The notes: generated by a model not told the origin, from the letters alone. A stretch of 64,000 bases of DNA from Isoetes taiwanensis (GCA_021234155.1 JAJEKV010000034.1:1364001-1428000); one strand, 5' to 3'. Shown: positions 1 to 9,941, counted from the first letter of the stretch. Numbers and translations: made by a program.

Positions 1-1430
1 AAAGGGCGGGCTCCACTAAGACCTTGAGCAAAGTGGATGATGGGCCCAATCATACAACTCCGCTCTATGACTATTGTTTTGCATTGCATATAGTGCCTTC
101 CAGCCCTTTGCCGTCACTTTCGTAGCCCATTATGGATGTGTCCCGGTGCATAGTAGAAGGAAACTCCACTCCCAAATATTTGTATGTGGATGCAACTTCC
201 ACATTTTGGCCTCGATGAATCAAGGAGGGACCCTCGGTGACGTGAAGATGATATGAAAACCACCTTAGTCTTGGCGGGTTGACGCCAAGCATATCGGTCG
301 CTTGGCGAGAATGTGTCCGGGGCATCGAGATGTCGTTGCATGTCCGGTGGTGTGTAAGCTAGGAGGTCCACATCATCGGCATATATTAAATGTCCGATGA
401 TCTGATAGAAAGGTGAGCTCCATCGCCCCATTATCGACAAAAGCCGGCTCTCCAATTGATCAATGTAAAGCCCAAACAATGTTGGGGAGAGAGGGCATCC
501 CCGACGAACCCCGAATCATGCTATCAAATGGTTGGCTTGTTCTGCTGCAACCGACCCGAGCATCTTTCATTATAGCACATACAGAATCGCATTCTGCAAA
601 TCTACGGAAACCCGGTACCGTTGCGTCTTGCCCATAGTTTTTCCCGAGGCACGTGTCAAACGCCTTCGCCAAAATCCACAAAGCAACAATATAGATCCCG
701 ACGGCGGTTCTGCTGTCTTCAATCGAAGTTCGCAGCGTGAAGATGTGGTCAATGGTTGAGTGCGAGGTCCGAATCACGCCTTGGTGAGGGTTTGCACCTC
801 TGCTTTGCCTCTGCCCGACCCGTCATTTCTTTGCTTTCGAGAATCCCAAAGAAGCAATTTTGCAAACATCGAACCGACCATGATTGTTCGATAATTGGTA
901 CAAGCGGTGGGGTCACCTGCCTTATATATGGGAACAACTCGCTATTGGTCCACTGCGGTGAAAACCTTCTGTAATGCCTTGTTGAACAAAGGCGGTCAAG
1001 ACTGGTATTATGGACGGACCCCGCCCACTTAAGCAATTCTCGCATACCATCCAAGTCCGGGGCTTTTCCATTGGCAAGAGGTCGTTCCACGTCCGAATCT
1101 GTGATTTCCAAAGACTGGCCTTCTTGCAAGGGTAATCTTTGCATGTGCACCACGAGGGTCATATAGCTGTTGCAAGTATTGTCTCCACCGCCGGGGTGAT
1201 ATTCCCTGTGGGCTGTCGCGGCTTTCTAAGAACCCTTCGCCGTCACCCGGGATGACGTTCGGGAGGTAAAACATTTCCTTTGATGCGTACCGCAATGTAC
1301 CCGGCTTTCTTAGCTTTAAGGAAGATGCGGTCTTGTCGACCGCATGTGGTGCCGTGACTTGGCGGAGCCGGCGTTTGTGTTCCTTGCACGCTGCATCAAA
1401 CCATTGATTACGTGGGAAGGTTGTGTTCAC
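1..1430 (-). pseudogene. LINE ORF2 reverse transcriptase domain, frameshifted
   Basis: RT motifs occur in three overlapping minus-strand frames. 'NGKAPDLDG' lies in the frame covering 1162-749. 'STIDHIFTLR' followed by 'KAFDT' lies in 777-460. 'FGLYIDQLES' and the catalytic 'YADD' lie in 479-114, with YADD at 383-372. These match the order in the better preserved RT at 12613-14028 (NGKACDLDG, NTLDHALTLR, KAFDTVPR, FGIYVDEL, YADD). The frame changes mean no single protein can be made. Function in the intact family is target-primed reverse transcription of the element RNA. Confidence 0.8.
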
Positions 1431-1498
1431 GGAGGTCCGTCGCGGCGGGCTTATCCCAAAGCATCTCTGCCGCTTGTCCTAAGCACATCGGTCGGTAG

Positions 1499-2470
1499 TC
1501 ACTGCATTTGCTCTAGTGTAGGATATTGCAAAATTTCTGCCAGGTCATCTATAAGCATCTGGGCATAAGCCCCTGCATGTTCATAATCCAATCGCAGCTG
1601 AGGCATGTGAGGAGTTGTTGCACCGGGGGTTCGCACAACCTGCCAAGCCAACTTCAAGTAAAGTGGTAAGTGGTCTGAGTCGATCTCTTCATCCCTATTA
1701 GTTGTTCCCACCTGAAAGTGCTTGACGACATGCATATCCTGCTCAGGCACCAGCACATAGTCCACCACACTAGATCCGCCCCCCTGGTTTTCCTGCCTAC
1801 AAGTGCTCTTGCGAGTGGAAGGCCACTGTGCTAGTCCATTGCAGATTACCAGGTCAAAGATACTGCAGAGCAAAAGCAACTGTCGACCATAGCGCGTGAC
1901 CTGATTGTCATCTGATGTCCGTGGCCAAGCTCCTTCTGCAGGATGCAACTGCAATATATCATCAGTCAAGGGATCAAATCTCATGGGTTGTTCTACCCCG
2001 GTGCGCGCATTGAAGTCTCCAAGGAGTATGACACTGCCCAACTGCTTATGCTGCTGTATGTCATCATATAGATCGACATAGGGGTCCAGCCTATCCACAT
2101 CCGAGTGGGTGTGATAGAAGTTGCTTTCTGCATGTGGAAAGTAGCAGGCTGCCACAAAGAGGGGTCTGCTACTGCAGTTTTGCACACGCACCCACAGGTA
2201 CCGGTTGTGCTTGTCTGTCTTGAACAAGGAGATTGATTGTGCCAAGGTTGTTCGGTAGTAGCAGGCAACCCCCCCATGCCCCCGCTTTCCTGTGCAATCA
2301 TTGAAGATTGAGTAGTGCTGGTATCCTGGCAAGTCGGGTATCCTGTGTCCTGCATGCTCCCATGTTTCCATGAGGAAGATGAGATCCATGTCTGCAGCAA
2401 CTGAGTTGAGACTATCTCCCTTCTGCCATGGGAAGCCCCGACAATTCCAGGAGACCATGCGGAGGCACAA
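1499..2470 (-). CDS. LINE ORF2 APE-type endonuclease domain
   Basis: About 320 residues without a stop; the first in-frame ATG on the minus strand is at 2458. Motifs of the exonuclease-endonuclease-phosphatase fold appear in order: 'MVSWNCRGF' near the start, 'METWEH' (acidic metal ligand), 'LLGDFNARTG' and 'SDHLPLYL' near the C-terminal side. In L1-type elements this domain nicks target DNA to prime reverse transcription. The frame stops before the RT, so ORF2 is broken here. The catalytic set looks complete, but the element as a whole is not. Confidence 0.82.
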   Translation of the reverse strand: MCLRMVSWNCRGFPWQKGDSLNSVAADMDLIFLMETWEHAGHRIPDLPGYQHYSIFNDCTGKRGHGGVACYYRTTLAQSISLFKTDKHNRYLWVRVQNCSSRPLFVAACYFPHAESNFYHTHSDVDRLDPYVDLYDDIQQHKQLGSVILLGDFNARTGVEQPMRFDPLTDDILQLHPAEGAWPRTSDDNQVTRYGRQLLLLCSIFDLVICNGLAQWPSTRKSTCRQENQGGGSSVVDYVLVPEQDMHVVKHFQVGTTNRDEEIDSDHLPLYLKLAWQVVRTPGATTPHMPQLRLDYEHAGAYAQMLIDDLAEILQYPTLEQMQ

Positions 2471-2689
2471 TTCCTATTTGTTGGCAGGGGCAGCAGGTGG
2501 AGATTCAGTGGCGACAGCAGAAGGGGGTGGCAGAAGTGGAAGCAGCCTGAGATGTGCGAGCAACAGAAGGTGAGGCAACTTGAGCAGGGCATCAGAAAGG
2601 TATAGCGGCAGCGATGGCCTGCCGAGGTCGCTGGAGGGTTAGCAAGATTCGTAGCAGCATTCGGCGGTCTGAAAATTTGCATCTTGCCC

Positions 2690-3340
2690 CGAATCAGTCC
2701 TGCAGCTCCTCCCTGTCTGCGAATGCTTTTAACTTTGGCCAACTTCGTGCACAAGGGTCTTCTTGTTGGGTCTGGGGTCGGTCTCGATCAACATACGAGG
2801 CGGTTCCCTTTAGGCGCCTACCACCCGCGGGATGGTCGCTTTCACTTGCGCGATCTCGTCGCGTGGAACGTGACCACCCGTGGGGCGGTCCGGTCTTTGG
2901 GCGCCATGGCATCTCGCCCTAATAATGTTTACCGGCATGGGGAATGTCATTCGAGCAAGAATCAACATTTGGAGCCGGTTAATGAGGTCCTCCCCGCCTC
3001 TTACGTCGGGCCACGTACCACCACATTGTGGCTTCTCCGCCTCGGCTCTCACGAAGCTCTCATTTGTTGGGTCAATCCTGCCTGGCACAACAGGAGTTGT
3101 TTGCTGTCGGCGGGGCATAGGCTGTGGCCTACGTTGGGGCGGGGGTGGCATGGAGCGGCTTGGGGGTGTAGTAGTAGACGGCCCTGGCTGACGCTTTGCA
3201 GACTCTTGGGCAGGTGGGACAGCCGTGGCAGGTATAGTGGTCTCTCCTTCCTGAAGCCGGGAGCTTAGCTCCTGCTGAAATTGTTGCTGCCTTGTCAATT
3301 CACGCATTGGAATAGTTAATGGAGATAGTTGCACATGCAA
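2690..3340 (-). pseudogene. LINE ORF1-like relic
   Basis: The minus-strand frame 3340-2810 begins with a Gln-rich segment, then a Pro/Arg-rich linker (residues about 40-90). It then shows a stretch resembling the RRM-like and C-terminal parts of L1 ORF1 proteins. The match continues after a frameshift at about 2810, where 'YVDRD', 'QTQQED' and 'WPKLKAFADREE' resemble the 'DLTPAQ...' end of the ORF1 at 9153-9917. ORF1 proteins of this class are RNA-binding chaperones of the LINE particle. Assignment rests on position just 5' of the endonuclease and on these short motifs. Confidence 0.55.
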
Positions 3341-4001
3341 AGGAAATTACAAGCTGGTTGGAAATTTTTGCTTTAAAGCTGCAACTACCGAAACCACAAG
3401 TTAAAATTAAGACCAACAAAACCATTTCGTTCTATTACTGTCTATTTCATCCCCTTGTTTTTTTTTATGTCTTTGTATTTTGTATTTTGTAATAGAAACA
3501 TTTAAATTAAGCCATTGTTATTGTCCCTTTTATATTTTGTCTTGGAAACATTTAAATTAAGCTACTGTTACTCCACTGTTAGAATTTTTAGAACTTATTG
3601 ATAATTAATTCTAGTCATTGTATCTTATTGTTTGCTTTCTTACCTCAAAAAATTTTTATTGTAATGTACTAGATTGCTTCTAATTTATTTATCTTGATAT
3701 TACAGACATAGTTTGCTTTTAAGCTAGCTCTTACCAAGGATGGCAAGAAAACAGGCCAGCCTCTTTGCAATGCCCGGATTTATAAGACATATGGCATAGC
3801 TACAATGTTATGATAAGGCAAACTTTTTTTTAGCTTCATATTCTGATTTTGTTTTTTATTGCATCTAATGTGATATAATATTTGAAGCCTATTCCTGTTA
3901 TTATAAATATATGGCGTATTCTCTAATTAGCATTTTGATTTGGTTTTGATGTGATATTGTAGCTATTGAGTACTTTGTGAATAGTGGCAATGAGTATACT
4001 C
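3341..4001. other. AT-rich non-coding stretch
   Basis: Low-complexity AT-rich DNA with a short local duplication near 3490-3560 ('catttaaattaagc' twice). I see no gene, RNA or element boundary. Confidence 0.6.
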
Positions 4002-4105
4002 TTTTTGGGTTGCCCCTAGGGGGGCAAACCCTCGTTTATGTGGGTTTGTGGGATATACTGAGTATATGCTGGAATATACTCAGTATATGTTGATGACTGC
4101 TAAAA
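4002..4105 (+). repeat. Repeat R copy 1 (hairpin plus TATG-rich block)
   Basis: Starts 'tttttgggttgcccct', forms a hairpin ('ttgcccc' against 'ggggcaa'), then has 'tatgtgggtttgtgg' and several alternating 'atatactgagtatatgctgg' motifs. The same block recurs at 5155, 21152 and 28758 in the same orientation. Clusters of short inverted/direct motifs next to a hairpin resemble subterminal regions of DNA transposons, but no transposase is seen. Confidence 0.65.
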
Positions 4106-4171
4106 ACCCTTTGTTCCCTGTAAATGCACGGTCAGTTGCGTTGTGGATCAAGGATGTTCTGGACCGGGTAA

Positions 4172-4951
4172 CTGGCAGAAGGCTACGAAATTTCTTCTGC
4201 TCGCGAGTCTCACACTAAGGGCCTTGATTCTTGCTTTTTGCCTTCTGCTCGCAAAGGCACAAAAACTGGTTATGATATTTCCCTAGCACAGGATCCTGTT
4301 TTCAAAGAGCTGCTTTCATTTATATTTGATCGGATAGTGATCAAATCATCTCAGACGCTTCATCTCCCTACTGCCCTCTGCTTAGCTGGGTTTAGAATCA
4401 AAGTCGCAGGCAATAAGTTCAACTGGTCTGCATATATCTGTGACAAAATGCAAGATGAAATCAGGGCCATCAAGCAGCTTAAATCATTCGAATGTAAGTA
4501 TGCTAACTATCTTAGCATGATTTTGGAGTATAGTGCACAGGCATTTTTAGGAAAAGCATGCATTTCTTTGAAATCAGAGGAAAAACAGAGGACTTTTGTT
4601 TCAGAGAATGCATTTAGCCCTTTGTCTGTAAAGCAAGAACAATATAGCAGCTTTGAGAAGGAAAAATATGTTGTCAAGGAAGAACTTTCTGCTAAACCGC
4701 CTTTGACTTGTAAGAGTGAAGTTGCTAAGAGTGAAGTTGTCTATGTTAGTAGCGATGATGAATCAGAAGCAGCAGATTCAAAACTAAAACGCCCTAAAGC
4801 TGAACCAGATTTTGCAGTTGATAATGACTTCAAAATATTGTCTAAGAAGCTATTTCAAGATTTGCCCAGGAGATCTCCAAGCCCTATTGCATGCAGTCTC
4901 ATCGAGTTTATAATCAATTCATCTATTAAAATCGATTTGGCCACTGACTGA
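4172..4951 (+). CDS. Unrecognised acidic ORF with SUMO-type motifs
   Basis: An open frame of about 259 codons runs from the stop at 4169 to TGA at 4949-4951. It has no early ATG; the first is at 4448, so it may be an exon. Residues about 25-105 ('HLPTALCLAGFRIKVAG', 'WSAYICDKMQDEI') look globular and faintly recall the 'putative plant transposon protein' type of gag-like domains. The C-terminal half is charged and disordered-looking. It contains several psi-K-x-E sumoylation-like sites (VKQE, VKEE, PKAE) and a hydrophobic-acidic 'VVYVSSDDESE', which resembles a SUMO-interaction motif. I do not recognise the family. It sits just after repeat R copy 1, which suggests captured or transposon cargo. 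Confidence 0.45.
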   Translation: MAEGYEISSARESHTKGLDSCFLPSARKGTKTGYDISLAQDPVFKELLSFIFDRIVIKSSQTLHLPTALCLAGFRIKVAGNKFNWSAYICDKMQDEIRAIKQLKSFECKYANYLSMILEYSAQAFLGKACISLKSEEKQRTFVSENAFSPLSVKQEQYSSFEKEKYVVKEELSAKPPLTCKSEVAKSEVVYVSSDDESEAADSKLKRPKAEPDFAVDNDFKILSKKLFQDLPRRSPSPIACSLIEFIINSSIKIDLATD

Positions 4952-5110
4952 ATGTTGTCATTGATGGTAATGCTTGTCATTATAATTCCATAACATGCTT
5001 GAGATAATTCTTAGTTTGTTAGGATATTTCTTTAAAAGGAGGAAAGATGGTTTACCACTGCTAGGCGCATGTGTAGTTGGTGAAATGCCATCTTATGTAT
5101 TTTACCACAG

Positions 5111-5159
5111 TTATGGGCAGGCACCTGAGGTTGGACTTCCAGAGCCAGACTTGATTTTT
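5111..5159 (+). pseudogene. Thymidylate kinase exon, truncated by insertion
   Basis: A 3' splice-like site ('tattttaccacag') is followed by a short reading frame 'GQAPEVGLPEPDLIF'. This matches the conserved eukaryotic dTMP kinase segment that precedes the 'LYLDIPPE' strand. dTMP kinase phosphorylates dTMP to dTDP for DNA synthesis. The frame stops abruptly where repeat R copy 4 begins (5155-5160), with no GT donor, so this looks like an exon cut by an insertion rather than an intron. The next part of the protein resumes at about 8115. Confidence 0.65.
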
Positions 5160-5250
5160 GGATTGCCCCTGTTACGGGGGCAATTCGTTAGGGGGAGGGT
5201 TGGTTTTGGCATATTCTGGCATATCAGGGGTATATCTGATAATCTGACGG
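5155..5250 (+). repeat. Repeat R copy 4
   Basis: Same block as 4002, 21152 and 28758: a hairpin 'ttgcccctgttacgggggcaa' followed by 'ggcatattctggcatatcaggggtatatc'-like motifs (written here in part only). It is the most diverged copy and marks the left edge of the insertion in the kinase relic. Confidence 0.55.
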
Positions 5251-5959
5251 CCGTCATTACTGATTGTATTTCCGGCAGTGAAAAACTTTTTGGTTTTTTT
5301 GCGTATGAATATACGCTAAGGTTTTCCGTGTTTTGGACGCCAAATTATTTTCCCGGCGATCGGAAACTCGTTTTTTTTTTGTGAAAAACTATTGGTTTTT
5401 TTAACCTTTGGGCTAGAGATTCCTTTTTTTAAAATTTATCTTTGGGTTCATATATCCACATAAGTAAATCCACATAAGCCACATAAGCCAAACTATAAAA
5501 AGAAAAAATTATAGAAGAGGGCTTTTGGAGGTACGTGAGGAATTGTTGCAAGAGAGGAGCTCCAGAAGGAATTTGAGTTGCAGAGGAGCCGGAGGAGGCT
5601 ATCTGGAGGCAGGAGCTGGAATAAACGGCATCAAATCGTTCTTCCTTTTCAGGTGGGGTTTGAATTCTAATTTTTAGGATTCAATTGAGGTTTGCATAGG
5701 CTGCCATGATTGTACATGCTTTTGTTAAGAGTTGTGATTGAGAGGCTTTGTATCTGGATAATTGGATTTGTAAGATGGGCTTTTGAAAGATCATCAGGAA
5801 GAAGGATTGGATTTGTTCTGAGGATGTGAATTGGATCCGACAAAAACCAAGATGGGATTGATCAGGAAGAAAAAAAAAACTGAGCACATGTCTCATGGCG
5901 TGGATTGGGCATGGTTAGGACATGCTGAAACTACTTAGAAGAGGGCCGAAATTGAGTTT

Positions 5960-6790
5960 AAAGGCCTATTTTGAAGGAATTAAGGACTGGCATGGCTATT
6001 CGGCAGTGTTTGAAGAGCTCCTCAAGCGATCCAACTGCCCCAAAATGCCTCAAAATCAGCGGAATCAGGTCGATTTGGGCTTGGATCATGTCGATTTGGT
6101 GGTGGGTCAGTGGTAGATGGTGAATCCATGCCAAAATCAGAGCCCAAAGAGGCCGAAACATGTCTATCTTCGTTGCTTGCTGTGTTGCTGTTTTCTTTTC
6201 TGTAACTTTTTTTGGGTTGTGATCTTTATTTGTTGTTTATGTTTGGATTTGTCAATTTGTTGCTTTGAACTCATTGTTGGCATGTTAAAAGAAAATTATA
6301 AAGTTAGGTAATCATAGAAGGAATTGGGTGGCGCCTGGGCTTAAGAAAGAATTAGCCAGCAGAGGAAATTCGAGCATGACGTCTGGGCAGAGTAATAACA
6401 AGTTGTAAGAATTTCTATGACTAGTTGTATTAACTAAGACATTGACGTAATTTGAAGCTAATAAATCAACGGTATCTAGGATGATTATACAGGCTTGTTC
6501 CCGGAGATGAGGCCTAGTCTGGGGATCAGTGGACAAGGGTTACGGACATTTGCGGTCGTAAGACCCTATAGATTTTAAAGCTGTAAGCACGTAATTATGA
6601 GACTCTGCATTACTTGTCTCAATAAACTAGTTAGCTATGGAAGTGGAATTTTAATATTAAAACCTTGAAACCATACCTAAGGGAGCTTAAATAAATAATG
6701 TTGTGGAGTGAACCCTGCATCGACCTTTCAGGGGTGGTTTGAGCACGCTATATCAACATTTGAGTTGTCGTATTTCGATTTTTGTCATTA
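5960..6790. repeat. Diverged copy of LTR-like repeat X
   Basis: Matches the repeats at 34153-34990 and 60488-61290 in the same orientation. Shared blocks include 'aggtcgatttgggctt' near 6068, 'agagcccaaag' near 6139, 'ggagatg.ggc' near 6501, 'tttgcggtc' near 6549 and 'aaataatgttgtggagt' near 6695. Around 6200-6480 it differs strongly. It is best read as an old solo LTR or LTR fragment. Confidence 0.6.
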
Positions 6791-7343
6791 TCCAAATGTC
6801 TAGAGTCTACAATTAGCACCTTATTCTACTATACATTGTATAACGTTGAGATGGAATCTCTAATGGAGTTTCTGCTTCAGCTATATTGTACATACCTGTT
6901 CCGAGAATTGTCACGCTAGAATTATGTTATAGAAGTACAATTAATGCTCACAATGCATATACACAACGATCTTGCTTGATTTGCTGGCACCAAGATGTAC
7001 TAACACATTGGACTAATTTTAAGTTCTACATTCCAATCCCATTCTTTTAAATGAAGCAACAAATTCAAACGAAAAGCAACCTGCTTTAAATCTCACATAT
7101 GCCCTTCTAACGACACATTAACAATTCGACGATGAAAGACATTGTGTATCCAAGTCATGTCGAAAACAAAGAAGGACGAATCTGCGGTAAGCAAACAATT
7201 GTACCAATCACAAATATATGCAAGTAATTTCAAGATGTAAAATGACATATGGCCCGCAGATCAAAGGCAAATTTGAAGCACAAACTAACAATTTCGATAG
7301 CATACGATGCGTTTGTACACATTGCACAAATTGAAACGTATGA

Positions 7344-7613
7344 AGAAGAACAACATCAAGCCGATGTGAAATCGCAAATCCAAAGCCAGTACCAACACTT
7401 GCTGGTTCCATCTACAGCGATACAGGCAAAGCATACAAAGCACTCTTCCGAAATGAAGTCCTTGACAAAGCATATGGAATGGACGATGGAGAATTGTATA
7501 ATGAAATGATGACGTCGCCACTAAAATTCCGTGAACGAGTATCTCAACAAAATCCAACAGGGATATTCAAAATCAATTGTGCAAACGTAATCATCGAGTA
7601 CGAAAACAACTAG
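7344..7613 (+). CDS. Unrecognised 89-codon open frame inside the insertion
   Basis: Open from a stop at 7341 to TAG at 7611-7613, without an early ATG. The middle reads like real protein ('TLAGSIYSDTGKAYK', 'ALFRNEVLDKAYGMD', 'NPTGIFKINCANVII'), with a balanced composition rather than the Phe/Leu/Tyr bias of chance frames here. It could be the terminal exon of a transposon gene. I do not recognise it. Confidence 0.3.
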   Translation, partial: RRTTSSRCEIANPKPVPTLAGSIYSDTGKAYKALFRNEVLDKAYGMDDGELYNEMMTSPLKFRERVSQQNPTGIFKINCANVIIEYENN

Positions 7614-8114
7614 ACAATCAACACTCTGTCTATGAGCTTTAAATACGTTTTTAATAATTGTAGAAATCTTTGCTTTTAAAGCAAAACTAGACACTTTTAT
7701 ATAAATGATTTACTTTTACGTGATTTTAAAAATTCAAATCCCATATGTTACTCATGTTATTCAACACTAACTCGAACCCTACACCTCAAAGGACTTAACC
7801 ATTCAACACAAACACATGCTAATAAATAATGTTCAAAATCTACATCTAAACATAAAAAAAAAAAAGTTACGCATCACCCTTAATAAAACAAAAAAAAATA
7901 CACATGAATTGTCAACACGGGATCAAAACAGAAAAACAACATCTTCGTGATATTGGCCACTTACCTCTTCGCCTTGCAAAAACAAAGACATATGCAACAA
8001 AATGATTCATCCATGTTCCTATACTACTTTCAAAATAATTAAATAATTTAAATAATGAAGATACATTTATAAAGCTTTATTCATAATAGCATTTTGGGGG
8101 CAATCCACATTGCT

Positions 8115-8528
8115 TTGCACCTTGTTTATCTCAACATTCCACCAGAGGTAATTTAAAAAATAATGGTGTTTCATGCTGCTTCATATCAGCCAAAGCAGAT
8201 TACTTAAATATTATGATCTTTCAGGCTGCAGCTAGCAGAGGAGATTATGGAAATGAATGTTATGAACGATTGGAGTTTCAGAAGATGGTTGCGGATAAAT
8301 ATCAACAATTGCATGGGCCAAAGTGGATGGTATGCTTCTTACTGCTTGTATTGGAATAGCAAATCGTGTAAATTGCTTGTGTGTCATAAACAGGATATTG
8401 ATGCCAGAGGGACTGCGGAAGATGTTCACAATGCCATGAAAGAGACGTCCTTGAAGGTTGTCAGCATGTGCCAAAATGGACTTCCACTATCAAGTTTGTG
8501 GGAGAATGCAAGTTTTGCTTGTGTGTAA
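8115..8528 (+). pseudogene. Thymidylate kinase C-terminal exons
   Basis: Three pieces read in phase. Up to 8147, 'LVYLNIPPE' is followed by a GT donor at 8148. Exon 8225-8329 (after 'ttcag') gives 'AAASRGDYGNECYERLEF', 'QKMVADKYQQLHGPKWM'. A 64-bp GT-AG intron (8330-8393) leads to exon 8394-8528, 'DIDARGTAEDVHNAMKE...', ending in TAA. The order matches dTMP kinase: the strand before 'PPE', the 'RGGYG.ERYE' LID region, then 'LEFQK' and 'IDA...EDV'. Phase-0 joins and intact splice sites suggest the gene worked until the 5155-8106 insertion. The P-loop exons are not seen in the window, so this is a relic or gene fragment. Confidence 0.7.
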
Positions 8529-8813
8529 TTGAAAGACCCTGCAATATGTACTTTGCTCTCTATAACGTTTAACAATGTGCACCCAGCTGTTAAACCTTTT
8601 CCCTGATATGCTGACTTATACAACTGTAAAGAAAGAATGTGTTTGCATGGTTCTGTTTTGGGTTTGTCTTAGCTAAAATAGAACGATCTTTTATGGGGCA
8701 CTCACTATTTTTTTATTTAGGCCAGAGGGACGTCTTTAGGGCCAATGTTTTCACTTACATCTCTTGCTCTTTAATTATGTTGCGCCAGCAGTTGTCTAAA
8801 AGGGCTAGAAGAA

Positions 8814-9047
8814 ATGTGTAAAGGGAAAGACGGGATGTTAAAGAAATTAGAAGGAATTTGTGAAGAGAAAAATGAGATGTTGAAGAAATTAGAAGGAATT
8901 TGTGAAGAGAAAGATGAGAAGCTGAAAAAGTTGGAGAGTAAGTATGAAGAGCAGAGGAGAGAGTTGTATAGGACTACAGAAGCCCTTCTCAAGACAAGGG
9001 GTGAAATCATAGATCTGTCTCAGAAGATAAATGCTGGGCACATGTAG
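8814..9047 (+). CDS. Small coiled-coil ORF with 14-residue repeats
   Basis: 77 codons from ATG at 8814. Residues 5-46 are three copies of a 14-residue unit (KDGMLKKLEGICEE, then KNEM..., then KDEK...), two heptads each, so a continuous coiled coil is expected. The DNA repeats with a 42-bp period (8826-8951), the first two copies nearly identical. It lies about 100 bp upstream of the LINE ORF1 and downstream of the kinase relic. It could be an extra LINE leader ORF or an unrelated fragment. Function unknown. Confidence 0.45.
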   Translation: MCKGKDGMLKKLEGICEEKNEMLKKLEGICEEKDEKLKKLESKYEEQRRELYRTTEALLKTRGEIIDLSQKINAGHM

Positions 9048-9152
9048 CCTTTTTCTTGCAAATTTGCTTTCCATGTTCCATGCATGCATTTTGTCAAAGC
9101 ATGTATGGAACATGGCGGCTAGGAGGAGGCGTGGCTAGGAGCAAAAATTCGT

Positions 9153-9917
9153 ATGCCTCCAAAAAAGAAGGCAAATGGGTCCTCCACTGAGGGGGACCTG
9201 ATTGAATACGATGGCGACTCCGCTCACCTTGTAGCCTTAGTTCTGGAGATGAAAACAGAGATCACAGGTCTGAAGAATATGGTCGGCTCAATTAAGCAAA
9301 GTTTAGAAGAGGTTCTCGCTCAAAATACCGCACTCAAGACACAGAATGTGGATTTGGCTGCCTCGATTCAGAAGCATGCAGATTTGACCACTTCGCTTCA
9401 AAGGCCCATAACAGACTATAATTTGCAGATTCAAAGCCTTGAATCAAAATTAGCAACATTAGTGGCTGAAAACACTAAGGAGCAGATGACGTTACATGCA
9501 CAACAGACCACAGCAGAACAGGCAGATCGGGAATTGAGGGCTAGAAACCTGAAGATTTCTGGGTTATATGAATCCGAAGTTGAAGATATTACTGGAGTTC
9601 TCAATAGCTTTTTTGCTAACACAATGCACATACATGACCCCAGCTTCATATCTGGAAGAAGGCTAGGTAAGCCAGGGTATAATACTCGGCCAATCTTGGT
9701 TCGATTCCAGAGCAAAGATGCTAGAGACAGGATTCTACATAACAGAAGTGCTCTTAAAGGTGAAAAAGGAATTTGGCTTGATCCAGATTTGACCCCGGCT
9801 CAACTTGAGATCAGAAAAAAAGAGTGGGCAAAAGTTAAAGAAGGAAGAGAGGCAGGCTTCGTGGCTTATCTGGATCACAGCGGGAAAGCAAATGTGACAA
9901 ATAGAAAGAGGAGCTAG
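9153..9917 (+). CDS. LINE ORF1 protein, L1 ORF1p-like
   Basis: 254 residues from ATG at 9153, uninterrupted. The N-terminus is basic ('MPPKKKANG'). Residues about 25-125 form a long coiled coil (repeated Leu/Ile with Gln/Glu/Lys). An RRM-like domain follows at about 130-195, starting 'RARNLKISGL' and ending 'RPILVRFQSKDARDRIL'. The C-terminal domain has 'GIWLDPDLTPAQLEIRKK'. This order of coiled coil, RRM and CTD is that of L1 ORF1p, a trimeric RNA-binding chaperone. It is the best preserved reading frame of this LINE and is followed 25 bp later by ORF2. Plant L1 elements more often carry a zinc-knuckle ORF1, so this architecture is notable. Confidence 0.82.
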   Translation: MPPKKKANGSSTEGDLIEYDGDSAHLVALVLEMKTEITGLKNMVGSIKQSLEEVLAQNTALKTQNVDLAASIQKHADLTTSLQRPITDYNLQIQSLESKLATLVAENTKEQMTLHAQQTTAEQADRELRARNLKISGLYESEVEDITGVLNSFFANTMHIHDPSFISGRRLGKPGYNTRPILVRFQSKDARDRILHNRSALKGEKGIWLDPDLTPAQLEIRKKEWAKVKEGREAGFVAYLDHSGKANVTNRKRS

Positions 9918-9941
9918 GAAATCAGGGCCTTGAAGATATGC

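Larger units (their letters stand above)
1..3340 (-). mobile_element. L1-like LINE, 3' part cut by window edge
   Basis: Minus-strand non-LTR retrotransposon. Reading right to left it has an ORF1 relic (about 3340-2690), an APE-type endonuclease (2470-1499) and a broken reverse transcriptase (about 1430 to the left edge). It is homologous along its RT end to the LINE fragment at 10384-11785, for example around 60-260 versus 11420-11620. The frameshifts in ORF1 and RT show it is a dead copy. Its 3' end and tail lie outside the window. Confidence 0.85.
5155..8106 (+). mobile_element. ~2.95 kb insertion splitting thymidylate kinase relic
   Basis: The left edge is repeat R copy 4, beginning 'ttttt' 'ggattgcccc'. 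The right edge at 8096-8106 reads 'gggggcaatcc', the inverse of the left edge (11-bp inverted pair). The kinase frame stops at the left edge and resumes just after the right edge. Inside are a diverged LTR-like repeat (about 5960-6790) and an 89-codon ORF (7344-7613). No target duplication is convincing, and the terminal inverse match could be chance because the R repeat itself contains this hairpin. Type is unassigned. Confidence 0.5.

Noticed and set aside
1993-2754. 253-codon minus-strand frame over the LINE endonuclease
   Set aside because: Shadow of the endonuclease in another frame; motifs are in the 2470-1499 frame.
8096-8106. Firm TIR call for the insertion at 5155-8106
   Set aside because: The 11-bp inverse match equals half of the hairpin inside repeat R, and no target duplication is clear, so it is kept as tentative only.
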